From an uncultured Eubacteriales bacterium (lineage in GTDB: Bacteria > Bacillota > Clostridia > Christensenellales > CAG-138): DNA of 64,000 nt. Below are positions 42,660 to 51,330 of the stretch, piece by piece (the first letter of the stretch is position 1; the number at the start of each line of letters is the position of its first letter). The stretch lies in the NCBI GenBank assembly GCA_902801845.1, contig CADCJW010000002.1, forward strand, positions 431,627 through 495,626. Reading direction: 5' to 3'. The notes below the pieces were generated by a model, which had not been told where the DNA came from, did not search any database, and saw only the letters and a program-made list of their open reading frames with translations. A program made the translations under genes and the position numbers.

Positions 42660-44411
42660 CTACAGGACCAGCGTCAGGTTGTTGAGGCCCAGAGAGTTCA
42701 CGTAGTTGGCGTTTTTGACCATCTTCATGACCATGCGGATGCCGATATGAGCGGCAGGGTCGTCCGCCTTATGCAGCTCCAGATACTCCAGGGGGTCGAA
42801 GTTCACGCAATTGTCCCGAATGCGGATGATCCGGTTCCCGTCCTTGAAGAAGATGCGCACGTCCACGCTCTGGTCCTTTCGCTCCTTTTTGAAGCCGTGG
42901 GTCACGATGTTGTTGACCATCTCGTCCACGCACAGGGAGATGAGCATGCTGTTTCGGGGGCTTTCGCCGTGCTCCCGGCAGAAGGCTTCCGCCTTCATGG
43001 AGGCATCCGCCGCCTCCGCCTGGGAACGGATCGTCATCTCCAGCATGTCCTTGGGCTTCACGCCGAAGAGCCGGGGCAGCATGGCGAAGGTCTCCGCCGA
43101 AAGGGAGGCCTTCCCGTTTTTCACCCAGACCACGGCGCAGATGAAGCCCATGGTCAGCAGCTCCCCGCCCAGGAAGGAAAGCCACACGCCGGTGGTCCCC
43201 CAAAAGCGGCTCAGCAGAAAGGCCACCGCCACCGGGAAGGTCACGTTTTGCAGGAGGGAAATGAGCTCCGTGAACCGGGTCCGATTCACCCCCTGATAGA
43301 AGTTTTTGAAGGTGGTGTTCAGCGAGCAGGGCAAGAGCGACAGGCTGAACAGCCTAAGCCCCTGGATGGCCATGGTCCGGGCGGCCGGGTCGGTCAAAAA
43401 CAGGCCCACCAGCACCGGGGCAAGGGCCAGCACCAGCACCACCAAAGCCGTGTCCAACAGAACGGCGTAATGGACCTGGGTCTTCACCAGGGTGTGGATG
43501 GCGGTCCTGTCCTCGTCGCTATAGAACATGGCCGCCAGCAGCAGCGCCACCGACGCCACCCCCGATCCGAAGCAGTAGCAGATGTTCCCCACGGTGGAGA
43601 TCACGGAATAGGAGGCCACAGCCCCGTTGCCGCCGGTGGAGAGCAGGAGCTTGTTCAGCGTGAAGACCAGCACCACCATGGCCAGGGAGTTGATGACGGT
43701 GGGGATGCCGTAGGCAAGGAGTTTGGCGCAGACCTTGCCCGTCACCGATTTCAGCTTCAGCTTGAAGAGGCAGTCCTTTTTGAAGAAATAGGCCAGGCCC
43801 ACGATCAGCGCCAGATAATAGCTGAAGCTGGAGGCAAGGCCCATGCCCAGCGTCCCGCCGTGGAAGACGAACACGTTGAGAAGATCGAAGGCGATGTCCC
43901 CCACGGTCATCATCACCACGGCCAACGCCAGGCGCAGCCGGTTGCCGGAGATCTGCAAAAAGGGCACCATGACCTGAGCCACGATGAAAGCCGGGGCGCC
44001 CACGATGAAGCCCCGAAGATAGTCCCTCGTAAGGCCGAAGATCGGGTTGCCCGGCCCGGGCCTGCCCGCGCCCAAAAGGGTGCAGACCGGGCCCACCAGC
44101 AGCAGGATCAGTATCAGCCCGGCGATGGACACGCTGAGGGCCAGCACCACCGCCGCCGAGAAGCAGGCGTTGGTCCCCTCCCGATCGCCCACGCCCACGG
44201 TCTTGCCGCACATGACCTGGACGCCCGCCGAGAGCATGGCTCCGTAGGCGGCGAAGATCAACAGCACCGGGTTCGCCAGGCCGTAGGCGGTCATGGAATC
44301 CACGCCCAAAAAGCGGCCGATCATCATGCTGTCCACCAGCATGCAGAGCATGACCGTCATGGCGGAAAGGATCTGTGTCACCAGCATCTGCCGAAATAGC
44401 TTTCGAATCAT
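42660..44411 (-). CDS. MATE transporter fused to a GHKL ATPase domain
   Basis: A 583-aa protein. Residues 1 to about 435 are a twelve-helix MATE-family exporter (starting MIRKLFRQMLVTQILSAM, with repeated gate-type segments). The last 145 residues are a soluble GHKL domain: N-box ISLCVDEMVNNIVTHGF, G1 IRIRDNCVNFDP, G2 HIGIRMVMKMVKNANY. This is the fold of anti-sigma kinases such as RsbW, so transport may be tied to STAS partner switching. AGGTAAGG precedes the ATG at 44411; a longer frame reading is unsupported. The promoter at 44443-44471 is its own. Confidence 0.88.
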   Translation of the reverse strand: MIRKLFRQMLVTQILSAMTVMLCMLVDSMMIGRFLGVDSMTAYGLANPVLLIFAAYGAMLSAGVQVMCGKTVGVGDREGTNACFSAAVVLALSVSIAGLILILLLVGPVCTLLGAGRPGPGNPIFGLTRDYLRGFIVGAPAFIVAQVMVPFLQISGNRLRLALAVVMMTVGDIAFDLLNVFVFHGGTLGMGLASSFSYYLALIVGLAYFFKKDCLFKLKLKSVTGKVCAKLLAYGIPTVINSLAMVVLVFTLNKLLLSTGGNGAVASYSVISTVGNICYCFGSGVASVALLLAAMFYSDEDRTAIHTLVKTQVHYAVLLDTALVVLVLALAPVLVGLFLTDPAARTMAIQGLRLFSLSLLPCSLNTTFKNFYQGVNRTRFTELISLLQNVTFPVAVAFLLSRFWGTTGVWLSFLGGELLTMGFICAVVWVKNGKASLSAETFAMLPRLFGVKPKDMLEMTIRSQAEAADASMKAEAFCREHGESPRNSMLISLCVDEMVNNIVTHGFKKERKDQSVDVRIFFKDGNRIIRIRDNCVNFDPLEYLELHKADDPAAHIGIRMVMKMVKNANYVNSLGLNNLTLVL

Positions 44412-44442
44412 GGGCCTTACCTGTTCGTCAAGAGTTTTTTGT

Positions 44443-44471
44443 ATTTTACCACAGCTGTCCCCGGGACACAA
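44443..44471 (-). promoter_or_regulatory. Promoter of the MATE-GHKL gene
   Basis: TTGTGT, 17-bp spacer, TAAAAT on the minus strand, with the -10 about 32 nt before the start codon. Confidence 0.6.
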
Positions 44472-44507
44472 CCGGCAAAGTGCCAGAAAATGGGGCAAGA
44501 ACCATAA

Positions 44508-44536
44508 GACCCCACCGGCAGGGTGCCGGTGGGGTC
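44508..44536 (-). terminator. Terminator of the liv operon
   Basis: Perfect 13-bp stem (44508-44520 and 44524-44536, 3-nt loop) 17 nt after livF, followed on the minus strand by TTATGGTTCTT. Confidence 0.8.
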
Positions 44537-44552
44537 CTGGAAAAAGATGGAC

Positions 44553-45257
44553 TCAGCCGCCCAGATAGGCTCGCTGGACCGTGTCGTCCTTGCGCAGGTT
44601 CTCGGCGGTGTCGGAGAGGACGATGTTGCCCGTCTCCAGCACGTAGCCCCGATGGGCCACCTTCAGGGCCTTGTTGGCGTTCTGCTCCACCACCAGGATG
44701 GTGATGCCCTGGCCGTTCAGCTTTTGGATGACGTCGAAGCAGGTGTTGACCATGATGGGCATGAGGCCCATGGACACCTCGTCGATGAGGAGCATCTGGG
44801 GAGACAGCATCAGCGCCCGGCTGATGGCCAGCATCTGCTGCTCGCCGCCGGACATGGTGGAGGCCAGCTGATTCTTCCGCTCGCCCAGGCGGGGGAAGAT
44901 CTCGTAGACCCGGTCCATGTTCTCGGCGATCTTCTTTTTGTCCTTCAGCTCGTAAGCCCCCATGCGCAAATTCTCCTCCACGGTGAGCTTGGCGAACACC
45001 CGTCGGCCCTCGGGCACGTACCCGATGCCCAGCCCTGCCCGCTTGTGGGCGGGCAGGTTGGTGATGTCCTGGCCGTTGTAGAGGATCTGGCCGGAGGTGG
45101 GCTTCACGAGGCCCATGACCGTCTTGATCAGGGTGGATTTACCGGCGCCGTTGGGGCCGATGACGGACACCAGCTCCTTGTCCTCCACCTTCAGAGAGAT
45201 GCCGTGGAGGACCTCCATCATGCCGTAGGATACGAATAAGTCTTTGATTTCCAGCAT
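44553..45257 (-). CDS. livF: Branched-chain amino acid ABC importer, ATPase 2
   Basis: A 234-aa ABC ATPase of the LivF type. Walker A GPNGAGKSTLIKTVMGL, signature MSGGEQQMLAISRALM, Walker B MLLIDEVSMGLMP, and the switch His replaced in context by VEQNANKAL, as normal for LivF. It lies 4 nt after livG in the last position of the importer operon. With LivG it powers the LivHM channel. Confidence 0.96.
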   Translation of the reverse strand: MLEIKDLFVSYGMMEVLHGISLKVEDKELVSVIGPNGAGKSTLIKTVMGLVKPTSGQILYNGQDITNLPAHKRAGLGIGYVPEGRRVFAKLTVEENLRMGAYELKDKKKIAENMDRVYEIFPRLGERKNQLASTMSGGEQQMLAISRALMLSPQMLLIDEVSMGLMPIMVNTCFDVIQKLNGQGITILVVEQNANKALKVAHRGYVLETGNIVLSDTAENLRKDDTVQRAYLGG

Positions 45258-45261
45258 TGCT

Positions 45262-46011
45262 TTAGTCCTCCTCTCCCAGGTAGGCCTCGATGACCTGCTT
45301 GTCGTTCTTGACCTCCTCGGGGGTGCCTTCGGCGATCTTCTTGCCGTAGCTCAGCACGGTGATCCGGTCGCAGACCTTCATGGTGATGGGCAGATTGTGC
45401 TCGATGAGCACGATGGACTGGCCCTCGGTCTTGAGCTGCATCACCAGGGCGGTGATCTCGTTGATGGCGAAGTTGGAGAGGCCCGCGCAGGGCTCGTCCA
45501 GCATGATGAGTTTGGGCTCCGTCACCAGGGCCCGGGCGATCTCCAACCGCCTCAGATACCCCAACGACACGTCGGAAGCCTTCTTGTTGGCCACGGATTC
45601 CAGGCCCACCCGGCGGATGACCTTCTCCACCTTGTCCTCCACGGCCTTGGTCTTGGCCTTGTGGAAGTAGGAGGCGATGCCCGTATAGTCGTGGACGCCG
45701 GCGGCCGCCACCACATTGTCGAAGATGGTGAGGCCGGCCAGGGGCTTGGAGATCTGGAAGGTGCGGGCGATGCCCTTCTTGGCCATCTCATGGGCAGGGG
45801 TCCCCTGGACCTCCTTGCCCTCGAAGATGACCTTGCCCGCGGTGGGGGTGTACACGCCGCAGATGGCGTTGAAGAGGGTGGTTTTGCCGGCGCCGTTGGG
45901 GCCGATGATGCCCAAGGTCTCCCCTTCATAGATGGAAAGGTCGAAGCCGTCGATGGCCTTGAGGCCGCCGAAGTACATCTTCAATCCTTCGATGCGCATC
46001 AGTTCCTTCAT
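45262..46011 (-). CDS. livG: Branched-chain amino acid ABC importer, ATPase 1
   Basis: A 249-aa ABC ATPase of the LivG type with a leading FGGLKAIDGFDLSIYEGE, Walker A GPNGAGKTTLFNAICG, the LivG-specific RTFQISKPLAGLTIFDNV, signature VSLGYLRRLEIARAL, and Walker B LIMLDEPCAGL. Its ATG overlaps the livM stop by 4 nt, which sets the start at 46011 against a longer frame. Confidence 0.96.
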   Translation of the reverse strand: MKELMRIEGLKMYFGGLKAIDGFDLSIYEGETLGIIGPNGAGKTTLFNAICGVYTPTAGKVIFEGKEVQGTPAHEMAKKGIARTFQISKPLAGLTIFDNVVAAAGVHDYTGIASYFHKAKTKAVEDKVEKVIRRVGLESVANKKASDVSLGYLRRLEIARALVTEPKLIMLDEPCAGLSNFAINEITALVMQLKTEGQSIVLIEHNLPITMKVCDRITVLSYGKKIAEGTPEEVKNDKQVIEAYLGEED

Positions 46012-46946
46012 GCCTGCTCCCCTCCTTTCACGGACTCGACGATGAGATCGGCCCGGGTCTTCTTCTTCGGGAACAGCTTCCGCCAGAGCTTGGTGAGGGC
46101 GTTCCACAGGGGCGAATCCTCGCCGATGAGGCCCTGGGGCATGAACCGGACCATGAGCACCAGCAGCAGCCCATAGACCAGCTCCCGATAATCCTTGGCA
46201 AAGCGCAGGATCTCCGGCAGGGAGGTGATGAGCAGCGCGCCAAAGATGGGGCCCCGGATGGTGCCGAGGCCGCCGATGACCACCATGGACACCACCTGGA
46301 TGGAGACCACGAAGGCGAAGTCGGAGGCGGAGATGAAGCCCATGCGGTGGGCGTAGATGCCGCCGGCCAGGCCAGCAAAAGCGGTGCCGATGGTGAAGGC
46401 CAGGATCTGGTACTTGTTCACGTTGATGCCGAAGGACCGGGCCGCGGCGGAATCGTTGTTGATGGAGGCCAGGGCCATGCCGAACCAGCTTTTACGCATC
46501 TTCACCAGCAGCAGACACAGGATGACGATGAAGACCACGGCCAGGATGAAGAACTGCTTGTTGCCCATCTTGACGCCGAAGACGACAGGCTTGGCGATGG
46601 TGAGGCCCAGGGTGCCGCCGGTGATCTTCATGCGGTTGAACACCGCCTCCATGACGAAGTTTATGCCGATGGTGGTAATGGCGAGGAAGTCCGCCTGGAG
46701 CCGCAGGGAGATGACGCCCAGGATGGCGCCGAAGGCGGCGGAGACGATCATGGCCGCCAGCAGGGCCAGGAAGAAGTTGCCGCCGTGGGTGGTGATGATG
46801 GCCGCCGTATAGGCGCCGATGCCGAAGAAGGCGGCGATGCCCATCATGGCCTGGCCGGCGTAGCCGGTGATGATGTTCAGCGACAGGGCCAGCAGGGTGA
46901 AGATGGCGGCGGTAGCCAGGATGGAGAAGAGATAAAACGTATTCAT
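46008..46946 (-). CDS. livM: Branched-chain amino acid ABC importer, permease 2
   Basis: A 312-aa permease of the LivM type with about eight to nine membrane helices. The typical N-terminal LNIITGYAGQAMMGIAAFFG, the EAA-like loop NNDSAAARSFGINVNKYQ and GLGTIRGPIFGALL are present. It forms the channel with LivH; 12 nt separate the two genes. Confidence 0.95.
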   Translation of the reverse strand: MNTFYLFSILATAAIFTLLALSLNIITGYAGQAMMGIAAFFGIGAYTAAIITTHGGNFFLALLAAMIVSAAFGAILGVISLRLQADFLAITTIGINFVMEAVFNRMKITGGTLGLTIAKPVVFGVKMGNKQFFILAVVFIVILCLLLVKMRKSWFGMALASINNDSAAARSFGINVNKYQILAFTIGTAFAGLAGGIYAHRMGFISASDFAFVVSIQVVSMVVIGGLGTIRGPIFGALLITSLPEILRFAKDYRELVYGLLLVLMVRFMPQGLIGEDSPLWNALTKLWRKLFPKKKTRADLIVESVKGGEQA

Positions 46947-46958
46947 ACCGACACCTCC

Positions 46959-47834
46959 TTACACCTTGTTCCTGCGCCCCAGGAGGCCCTCAGGCTTCAC
47001 CAGCAGCATGATGATGAGGACCACGAAGGCGATGGCATCCTTGGGGATGGGGATCTTGGTATAGACGGAGAGGAACACCTCCGCGATGCCGATGATGAGG
47101 CCCGCGATGACGGTGCCCAGGGGGTTGCCCAAACCGCCCAACACGATGATGGCCAGCATCTTATAGGAAGGCACCTCCCCAAGGGCCGGCGTGATGTTGT
47201 TGTAGAGGATGCCGGTCATGATGCCCGCGGCGGCCGCGAAGCCGTAGCCCAGGATGTAGGACAGGGCCATGGCGTTGTTGGTGTTGACGCCGCAGACCAG
47301 GGCGATCTCCCGATCCCCGGCGGTAGCCCGCCAGGCAAGGCCCAGCTTGGTCTTGTTGAGGATGAACCACAGGATGGCCAGCAAGATGGCCGTGAGCACG
47401 AAGATCAGCAGCCAGGCGGGCTGGATGGTGACCTTGCCCACCCGGATGACCTCCATGGGAAATTTCAGATTGTAGGCCTTGGAGTTGGGGCCGCAGATGA
47501 GCCGGACCGCGTCCGAGGAGATGGTGAACAGGCCCACCGCCGCCACCAGGGGAATGATGGACAACGTACGGGGCTTTGCCAGAATGGGGGAATAGATGAC
47601 CCGCTGCAGGAAGATGCCCAGCAGGCCCACCACCAGCATGGAGACGAGGAACCCTAGCACGATGCTGCCAGTGGCGTAGTAAACGTACCAGCCCACATAG
47701 GCGCCCACCAGATAGGCGCCCGCATTGGCGATATCCAGGATCCCCAGGATACCGTAGATCAATGTGGCGCCCATGGCGGTCAGCGCATAGAGGCTGCCGA
47801 TGGTCAGTGCGTTGATCAGCTGTTGAAGGAACAT
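46959..47834 (-). CDS. livH: Branched-chain amino acid ABC importer, permease 1
   Basis: A 291-aa permease of the LivH type: start FLQQLINALTIGSLYALTAMG, then LGILDIANAGAYLVGAY, the conserved loop ATAGDREIALVCGVNTN and the end GGLGNPLGTVIAGLIIG. It is the first membrane gene after livJ, from which it is separated by an intercistronic hairpin. Confidence 0.96.
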   Translation of the reverse strand: MFLQQLINALTIGSLYALTAMGATLIYGILGILDIANAGAYLVGAYVGWYVYYATGSIVLGFLVSMLVVGLLGIFLQRVIYSPILAKPRTLSIIPLVAAVGLFTISSDAVRLICGPNSKAYNLKFPMEVIRVGKVTIQPAWLLIFVLTAILLAILWFILNKTKLGLAWRATAGDREIALVCGVNTNNAMALSYILGYGFAAAAGIMTGILYNNITPALGEVPSYKMLAIIVLGGLGNPLGTVIAGLIIGIAEVFLSVYTKIPIPKDAIAFVVLIIMLLVKPEGLLGRRNKV

Positions 47835-47865
47835 GGTTTTCTTTCTCCCCTACGTTCAATCAAAA

Positions 47866-47897
47866 ACAGCGGAGATGCCTTTTGGCACCTCCGCTGT
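47866..47897 (-). terminator. Intercistronic terminator between livJ and livH
   Basis: A 14-bp stem with one G-U pair (47866-47879 and 47884-47897, 4-nt loop), then TTTTTGATT on the minus strand. Partial termination here would give more binding protein than transporter, the usual stoichiometry. Confidence 0.8.
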
Positions 47898-47963
47898 CCG
47901 GGATACGGTTTTACACGGATGGAACTGCCGGAAAGGACGAAGCTGCGTTCTTACGCGGCGCCA

Positions 47964-49139
47964 TCAATAGTTGGCGGGATCGATGATCTGAGCATCGTCC
48001 ACCACACCGAAGAAGTGATACTCACCCTTGGTCACCAGCTGGACCTGGATGGGCTTCACGGCGGAACCCTCGGCGTTGTAGTAGAGCAGCGTGCCGGTGA
48101 CGGTGTCGAAGTTCTTCATGTTGGCGATGAAGTCCTTCATGGCCTGGGTGTCGGTGCCCACGTTCTTCATGGCCTCGAAGAGGACCTGGAAGGCATCGTA
48201 CACGGAAGCGCCCACCATGTCGGGCTCGATCTTGTACTCTTCGCGATAGTTCTTGATGTAGGCCTGGGTCTGCTCGTTCTGGTCATCACGGTTCATGTTG
48301 GTGGTGATGTAGAGGCCGTCCGCATACTCCTTGGCGATGTCCAGGAGCATCCAGGAGTCGGCGCCCTCGGTGCCCAGCACGGGGATGTTCAGACCCTGCA
48401 TGCCCACCTGACGGAGGACCTCAGCGGCCTGCTCATAGTAGTTGACGGAGTAGATGAGGTCCGCACCGGAAGCACCGGCGGCGGTGACCAGAGAGGTCAT
48501 GTCGCTGTCCTTGATGGACACGCCCTGCTCATAGACCACCTGCACGTTGGGGTAGTCCTTCTCGAGCTTGGCCTTGAAGGCATTGACCTGGGTGGTGCCG
48601 AAGTCGAGGTCCACGTAGATGATGGCGACCTTGGTGGCCTTGAGCTGCTCCGCGGCGACCACGGCGGCACCGGTGGCCTGGACCGCGCCGGGGAAGGACT
48701 GGGAGAAGATGAGATCACCGGCGCCGGTCACATCGGGATGGACGGCGTAGGCGGAGACCATCAGCTTGCCCGCTTCCTGGAAGATGGGGGCGGCGACTTT
48801 GGTGGGGCCGGAGTAGGAACCGGAAACCACGGCGGCGATGGAGTTGTCGCCGGCGAGCTTCTCGGCGATGTTGGCGGCCTGGGTGGTGTCGAGGCCGTCG
48901 TCGAAGTCGACCAGCTCAACGGGGGTGCCGTTGATGCCGCCGTTCTCGTTGACCAGCTTCACAGCTAGCTTGGCGGAGTTGAGGGCGGACAAGCCGTCGG
49001 CAGCCGCGGAAGCGGCGGAAACGGGGGCGAAGAAACCGATCTTGATGGTGTCGTTCGCAGCTTCAGCCACATGGCCGGTGAAGACAACGAGGGAGAGGAT
49101 CATCAGCAGCGACAGAGTAATGGACAACGCTTTTTTCAT
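47964..49139 (-). CDS. livJ: Branched-chain amino acid ABC importer, binding protein
   Basis: A 391-aa extracellular solute-binding protein of the Leu/Ile/Val family (type I periplasmic binding fold). It has an N-terminal signal peptide (hydrophobic ITLSLLMILSLVVF; Ala-rich cleavage site near AEAAND) but no lipobox Cys, odd for a Firmicute binding protein, which would normally be lipid-anchored; it could be tethered in another way. Conserved parts are IKIGFFAPVSAASAA, NSAKLAVKLVNENGGING, and SASYSG-like SGSYSGPTKVAAPIFQEAG. AGGAGG sets the start at 49139. Ligand not determined. Confidence 0.93.
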   Translation of the reverse strand: MKKALSITLSLLMILSLVVFTGHVAEAANDTIKIGFFAPVSAASAAADGLSALNSAKLAVKLVNENGGINGTPVELVDFDDGLDTTQAANIAEKLAGDNSIAAVVSGSYSGPTKVAAPIFQEAGKLMVSAYAVHPDVTGAGDLIFSQSFPGAVQATGAAVVAAEQLKATKVAIIYVDLDFGTTQVNAFKAKLEKDYPNVQVVYEQGVSIKDSDMTSLVTAAGASGADLIYSVNYYEQAAEVLRQVGMQGLNIPVLGTEGADSWMLLDIAKEYADGLYITTNMNRDDQNEQTQAYIKNYREEYKIEPDMVGASVYDAFQVLFEAMKNVGTDTQAMKDFIANMKNFDTVTGTLLYYNAEGSAVKPIQVQLVTKGEYHFFGVVDDAQIIDPANY

Positions 49140-49169
49140 CACTAAAACCTCCTGTTGTATTTCAATCTC

Positions 49170-49197
49170 ATTATAATCCCCAGACTTAAAAAATCAA
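49170..49197 (-). promoter_or_regulatory. Promoter of the liv operon
   Basis: TTGATT, 16-bp spacer, TATAAT on the minus strand, 30 nt before livJ. The AT-rich stretch just upstream (49198-49255) could act as an UP element or regulator site. Confidence 0.75.
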
Positions 49198-49285
49198 GTA
49201 ATTAATGGGAATATGTTTCTTTTTTCGGAAAAATCCACGCCCGCCCTAATTTTATTAGAGACGGGATGGGATCCTTGGAGAAATC

Positions 49286-49314
49286 CGGCCCGGTCCCCTT
49301 TCGGGGCCGGGCCG
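49286..49314 (-). terminator. Terminator of glyA
   Basis: GC-rich hairpin (49286-49298 pairing with 49303-49314, one bulged base, loop GAAA in the transcript), 14 nt after the glyA stop, followed by ATTTCT. Confidence 0.75.
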
Positions 49315-49327
49315 ACAGCGTTCCGTA

Positions 49328-50575
49328 TTAGCGATAGATGGGGTATTTCTCGGTGAGTTTGACGACCTCGCCGCGGATATACTCCTTCTGGTTGTCGAAG
49401 TCGCGGATAGCAAGATCGATGAGCTCCGCCAGCTTCTCCATGTCCGCTTCCTTCAGGCCGCGGGTGGTGACGGCGGGAGTGCCGATGCGGATGCCGGAGG
49501 TGACGAAGGGGCTCCGGGGCTCGCCGGGCACGGTGTTCTTGTTCACGGTGATGTAGACCTCGTCCAGGCGGTTCTGCAGCTCCTTGCCGGTGACGTCCAG
49601 ACCGATGAGGTCCAGCAGCATCAGATGGTTGTCGGTGCCGCCGGAGACGATCTTCTGGCCGCGGGCCATGAGGGCGTTGGCCAGGGCCTTGGCGTTTTTG
49701 ACCACCTGCTCCTGGTAGGCCTTGAACTCAGGCTTCAGCGCTTCGCCCAGGGCCACGGCCTTGCCGGCGATGACGTGCATGAGGGGGCCGCCCTGGATGC
49801 CCGGGAAGATGGCCTTGTTGAAGTTGAACTTGTCGGCAGCTTCCTTGTTGGCCAGGATCAGGCCGCCGCGGGGCCCGCGCAGGGTCTTGTGGGTGGTGGT
49901 GGTGACCACGTCGGCATAGGGGAAGGGGCTGGGATGGACGCCCGCGGCCACGAGACCGGCGATGTGGGCCATGTCCACCATCAGCACCGCGCCCACCTCG
50001 TCGCAGATCTCCCGGAACTTGGGGAAGTCGATGATGCGGCAATAGGCGCTGGCGCCGGCCACGATCAGCTTGGGACGATACTCCAGAGCCTTGGCCCGGA
50101 CGTCGTCATAGTCGATGATGCCGTTGGCGTCCACGCCGTAGGAGACGCACTTGAAATACTTGCCGGACATGTTCACGGGGCTGCCGTGGGTCAGATGTCC
50201 GCCACTGGAAAGGTCCATGCCCATGAAGGTGTCGCCGGGATTCAGCACGGCGAAGAACACGGCCATGTTGGCCTGGGCGCCGGAATGGGGTTGGACGTTG
50301 GCATAGTCGCAGCCGAACAGCTTCTTGGCCCGCTCGATGGCGATGTTCTCCACCACGTCCACGCACTCGCAGCCGCCGTAATACCGCTTGCCGGGATAGC
50401 CCTCCGCGTACTTGTTGGTCAGCACGCTCCCCATGGCCATCATGACCTCCTCGGAGACGATGTTCTCCGAAGCGATCAGTTCCAGGTTCCTGCACTGCCG
50501 ATCGAATTCGGCCTGCATCGCCTCGCCCACTTCCTTGTCATAGCAGGTGATTCTTTCCAGAGATTCCTTCAGCAT
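49328..50575 (-). CDS. glyA: Serine hydroxymethyltransferase
   Basis: PLP enzyme interconverting serine + THF and glycine + 5,10-methylene-THF. The 415-aa protein has [36 protein letters not shown], and the PLP lysine motif [15 protein letters not shown]. It has its own promoter at 50651-50679, overlapping the end of the cyclo-ligase gene, so it can be driven separately from the folate genes upstream. Confidence 0.98.
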   Translation of the reverse strand: MLKESLERITCYDKEVGEAMQAEFDRQCRNLELIASENIVSEEVMMAMGSVLTNKYAEGYPGKRYYGGCECVDVVENIAIERAKKLFGCDYANVQPHSGAQANMAVFFAVLNPGDTFMGMDLSSGGHLTHGSPVNMSGKYFKCVSYGVDANGIIDYDDVRAKALEYRPKLIVAGASAYCRIIDFPKFREICDEVGAVLMVDMAHIAGLVAAGVHPSPFPYADVVTTTTHKTLRGPRGGLILANKEAADKFNFNKAIFPGIQGGPLMHVIAGKAVALGEALKPEFKAYQEQVVKNAKALANALMARGQKIVSGGTDNHLMLLDLIGLDVTGKELQNRLDEVYITVNKNTVPGEPRSPFVTSGIRIGTPAVTTRGLKEADMEKLAELIDLAIRDFDNQKEYIRGEVVKLTEKYPIYR

Positions 50576-50650
50576 GGTTCATCCTCCATTTTGTATATTT
50601 TTTGGTTGTATTTGGACAAAATTTGCGTTCCTGTGGGGGACCGCATGTGC

Positions 50651-50679
50651 ACTGTAACACGCAGGAAAGAGAAAGTCAA
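50651..50679 (-). promoter_or_regulatory. Promoter of glyA
   Basis: TTGACT, 17-bp spacer, TACAGT on the minus strand; the -35 covers the stop codon of the upstream gene. The leader is about 70 nt with no riboswitch I recognise. Confidence 0.65.
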
Positions 50680-51329
50680 GCCTGCATCCCGGGTCCTCCG
50701 CCAGGTCGATCAGAGCCTTCCGGACGGACGTAGACCCGCTCCTCCGTGAACACCTGTTCCACGGGCTGATCCCAGGCGTCCGCCGGGATCTCGTCCACCT
50801 TTTGGGCCTCGAACGCCACCATGACGATCCGGGCGCGGGTGCACTTGGGCAGGAACCGATCGTAGTAGCCGCCGCCCATGCCCATGCGCCGGCAAGCGGG
50901 ATCGAAGGCGGTGCCGGGGCAGACCACCAGATCGATCTGGTCCGGGGGGATCTCCCTGGACAGGGCCCGCACGGGCTCCCGGATGCCATAGGCGCCGGTC
51001 TGCCAGGCCCCGGGGACCATGGCGATCATCTCCGTCCGGCTGACGCACAGGGGATAGCAGAAGCACTTTCCGGCGGCCAACGGATGCTCAAGGAGGCTGT
51101 CCAAAGACAGCTCCCCGGCCACATGGTCGTAGATCATCACGGTCCGGGCCGACCGAAAGAGGGGGCTCTCCGCCAAGAGGGCCACGGCCCGGGCGGAGCG
51201 CTGGGCCCGTTCCTCCGGCGTCAGGGCGTTCCGGGCCTGGATCATCCGCTTGCGCAGGGCCTTGCGGCGGGCCTGCCGCTCCGCGGCCTGTTCGGGGGTC
51301 TCAGGCAGGGGTGTCTCCATCGCCGTCAT
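50676..51329 (-). CDS. 5-formyltetrahydrofolate cyclo-ligase
   Basis: A 217-aa enzyme that turns 5-formyl-THF into 5,10-methenyl-THF with ATP. Features: RKALRKRMIQARNALTPEER at the start, IYDHVAGELSL, and the closing signature CRRMGMGGGYYDRFLPK, which binds the ATP phosphates. It starts 1 nt after the folD stop, so folD, fchA and this gene form one unit acting on the methenyl/formyl-THF pool. Confidence 0.95.
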   Translation of the reverse strand: MTAMETPLPETPEQAAERQARRKALRKRMIQARNALTPEERAQRSARAVALLAESPLFRSARTVMIYDHVAGELSLDSLLEHPLAAGKCFCYPLCVSRTEMIAMVPGAWQTGAYGIREPVRALSREIPPDQIDLVVCPGTAFDPACRRMGMGGGYYDRFLPKCTRARIVMVAFEAQKVDEIPADAWDQPVEQVFTEERVYVRPEGSDRPGGGPGMQA

Positions 51330-51330
51330 G

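Noticed and set aside
42609..44399. Plus-strand ORF of 596 aa opposite the MATE-GHKL gene
   Set aside because: His/Gln/Gly/Asp-rich composition is the complement of helix codons; no RBS.
50580..50675. Glycine riboswitch before glyA
   Set aside because: The leader is only about 70 nt and lacks the conserved glycine aptamer blocks.
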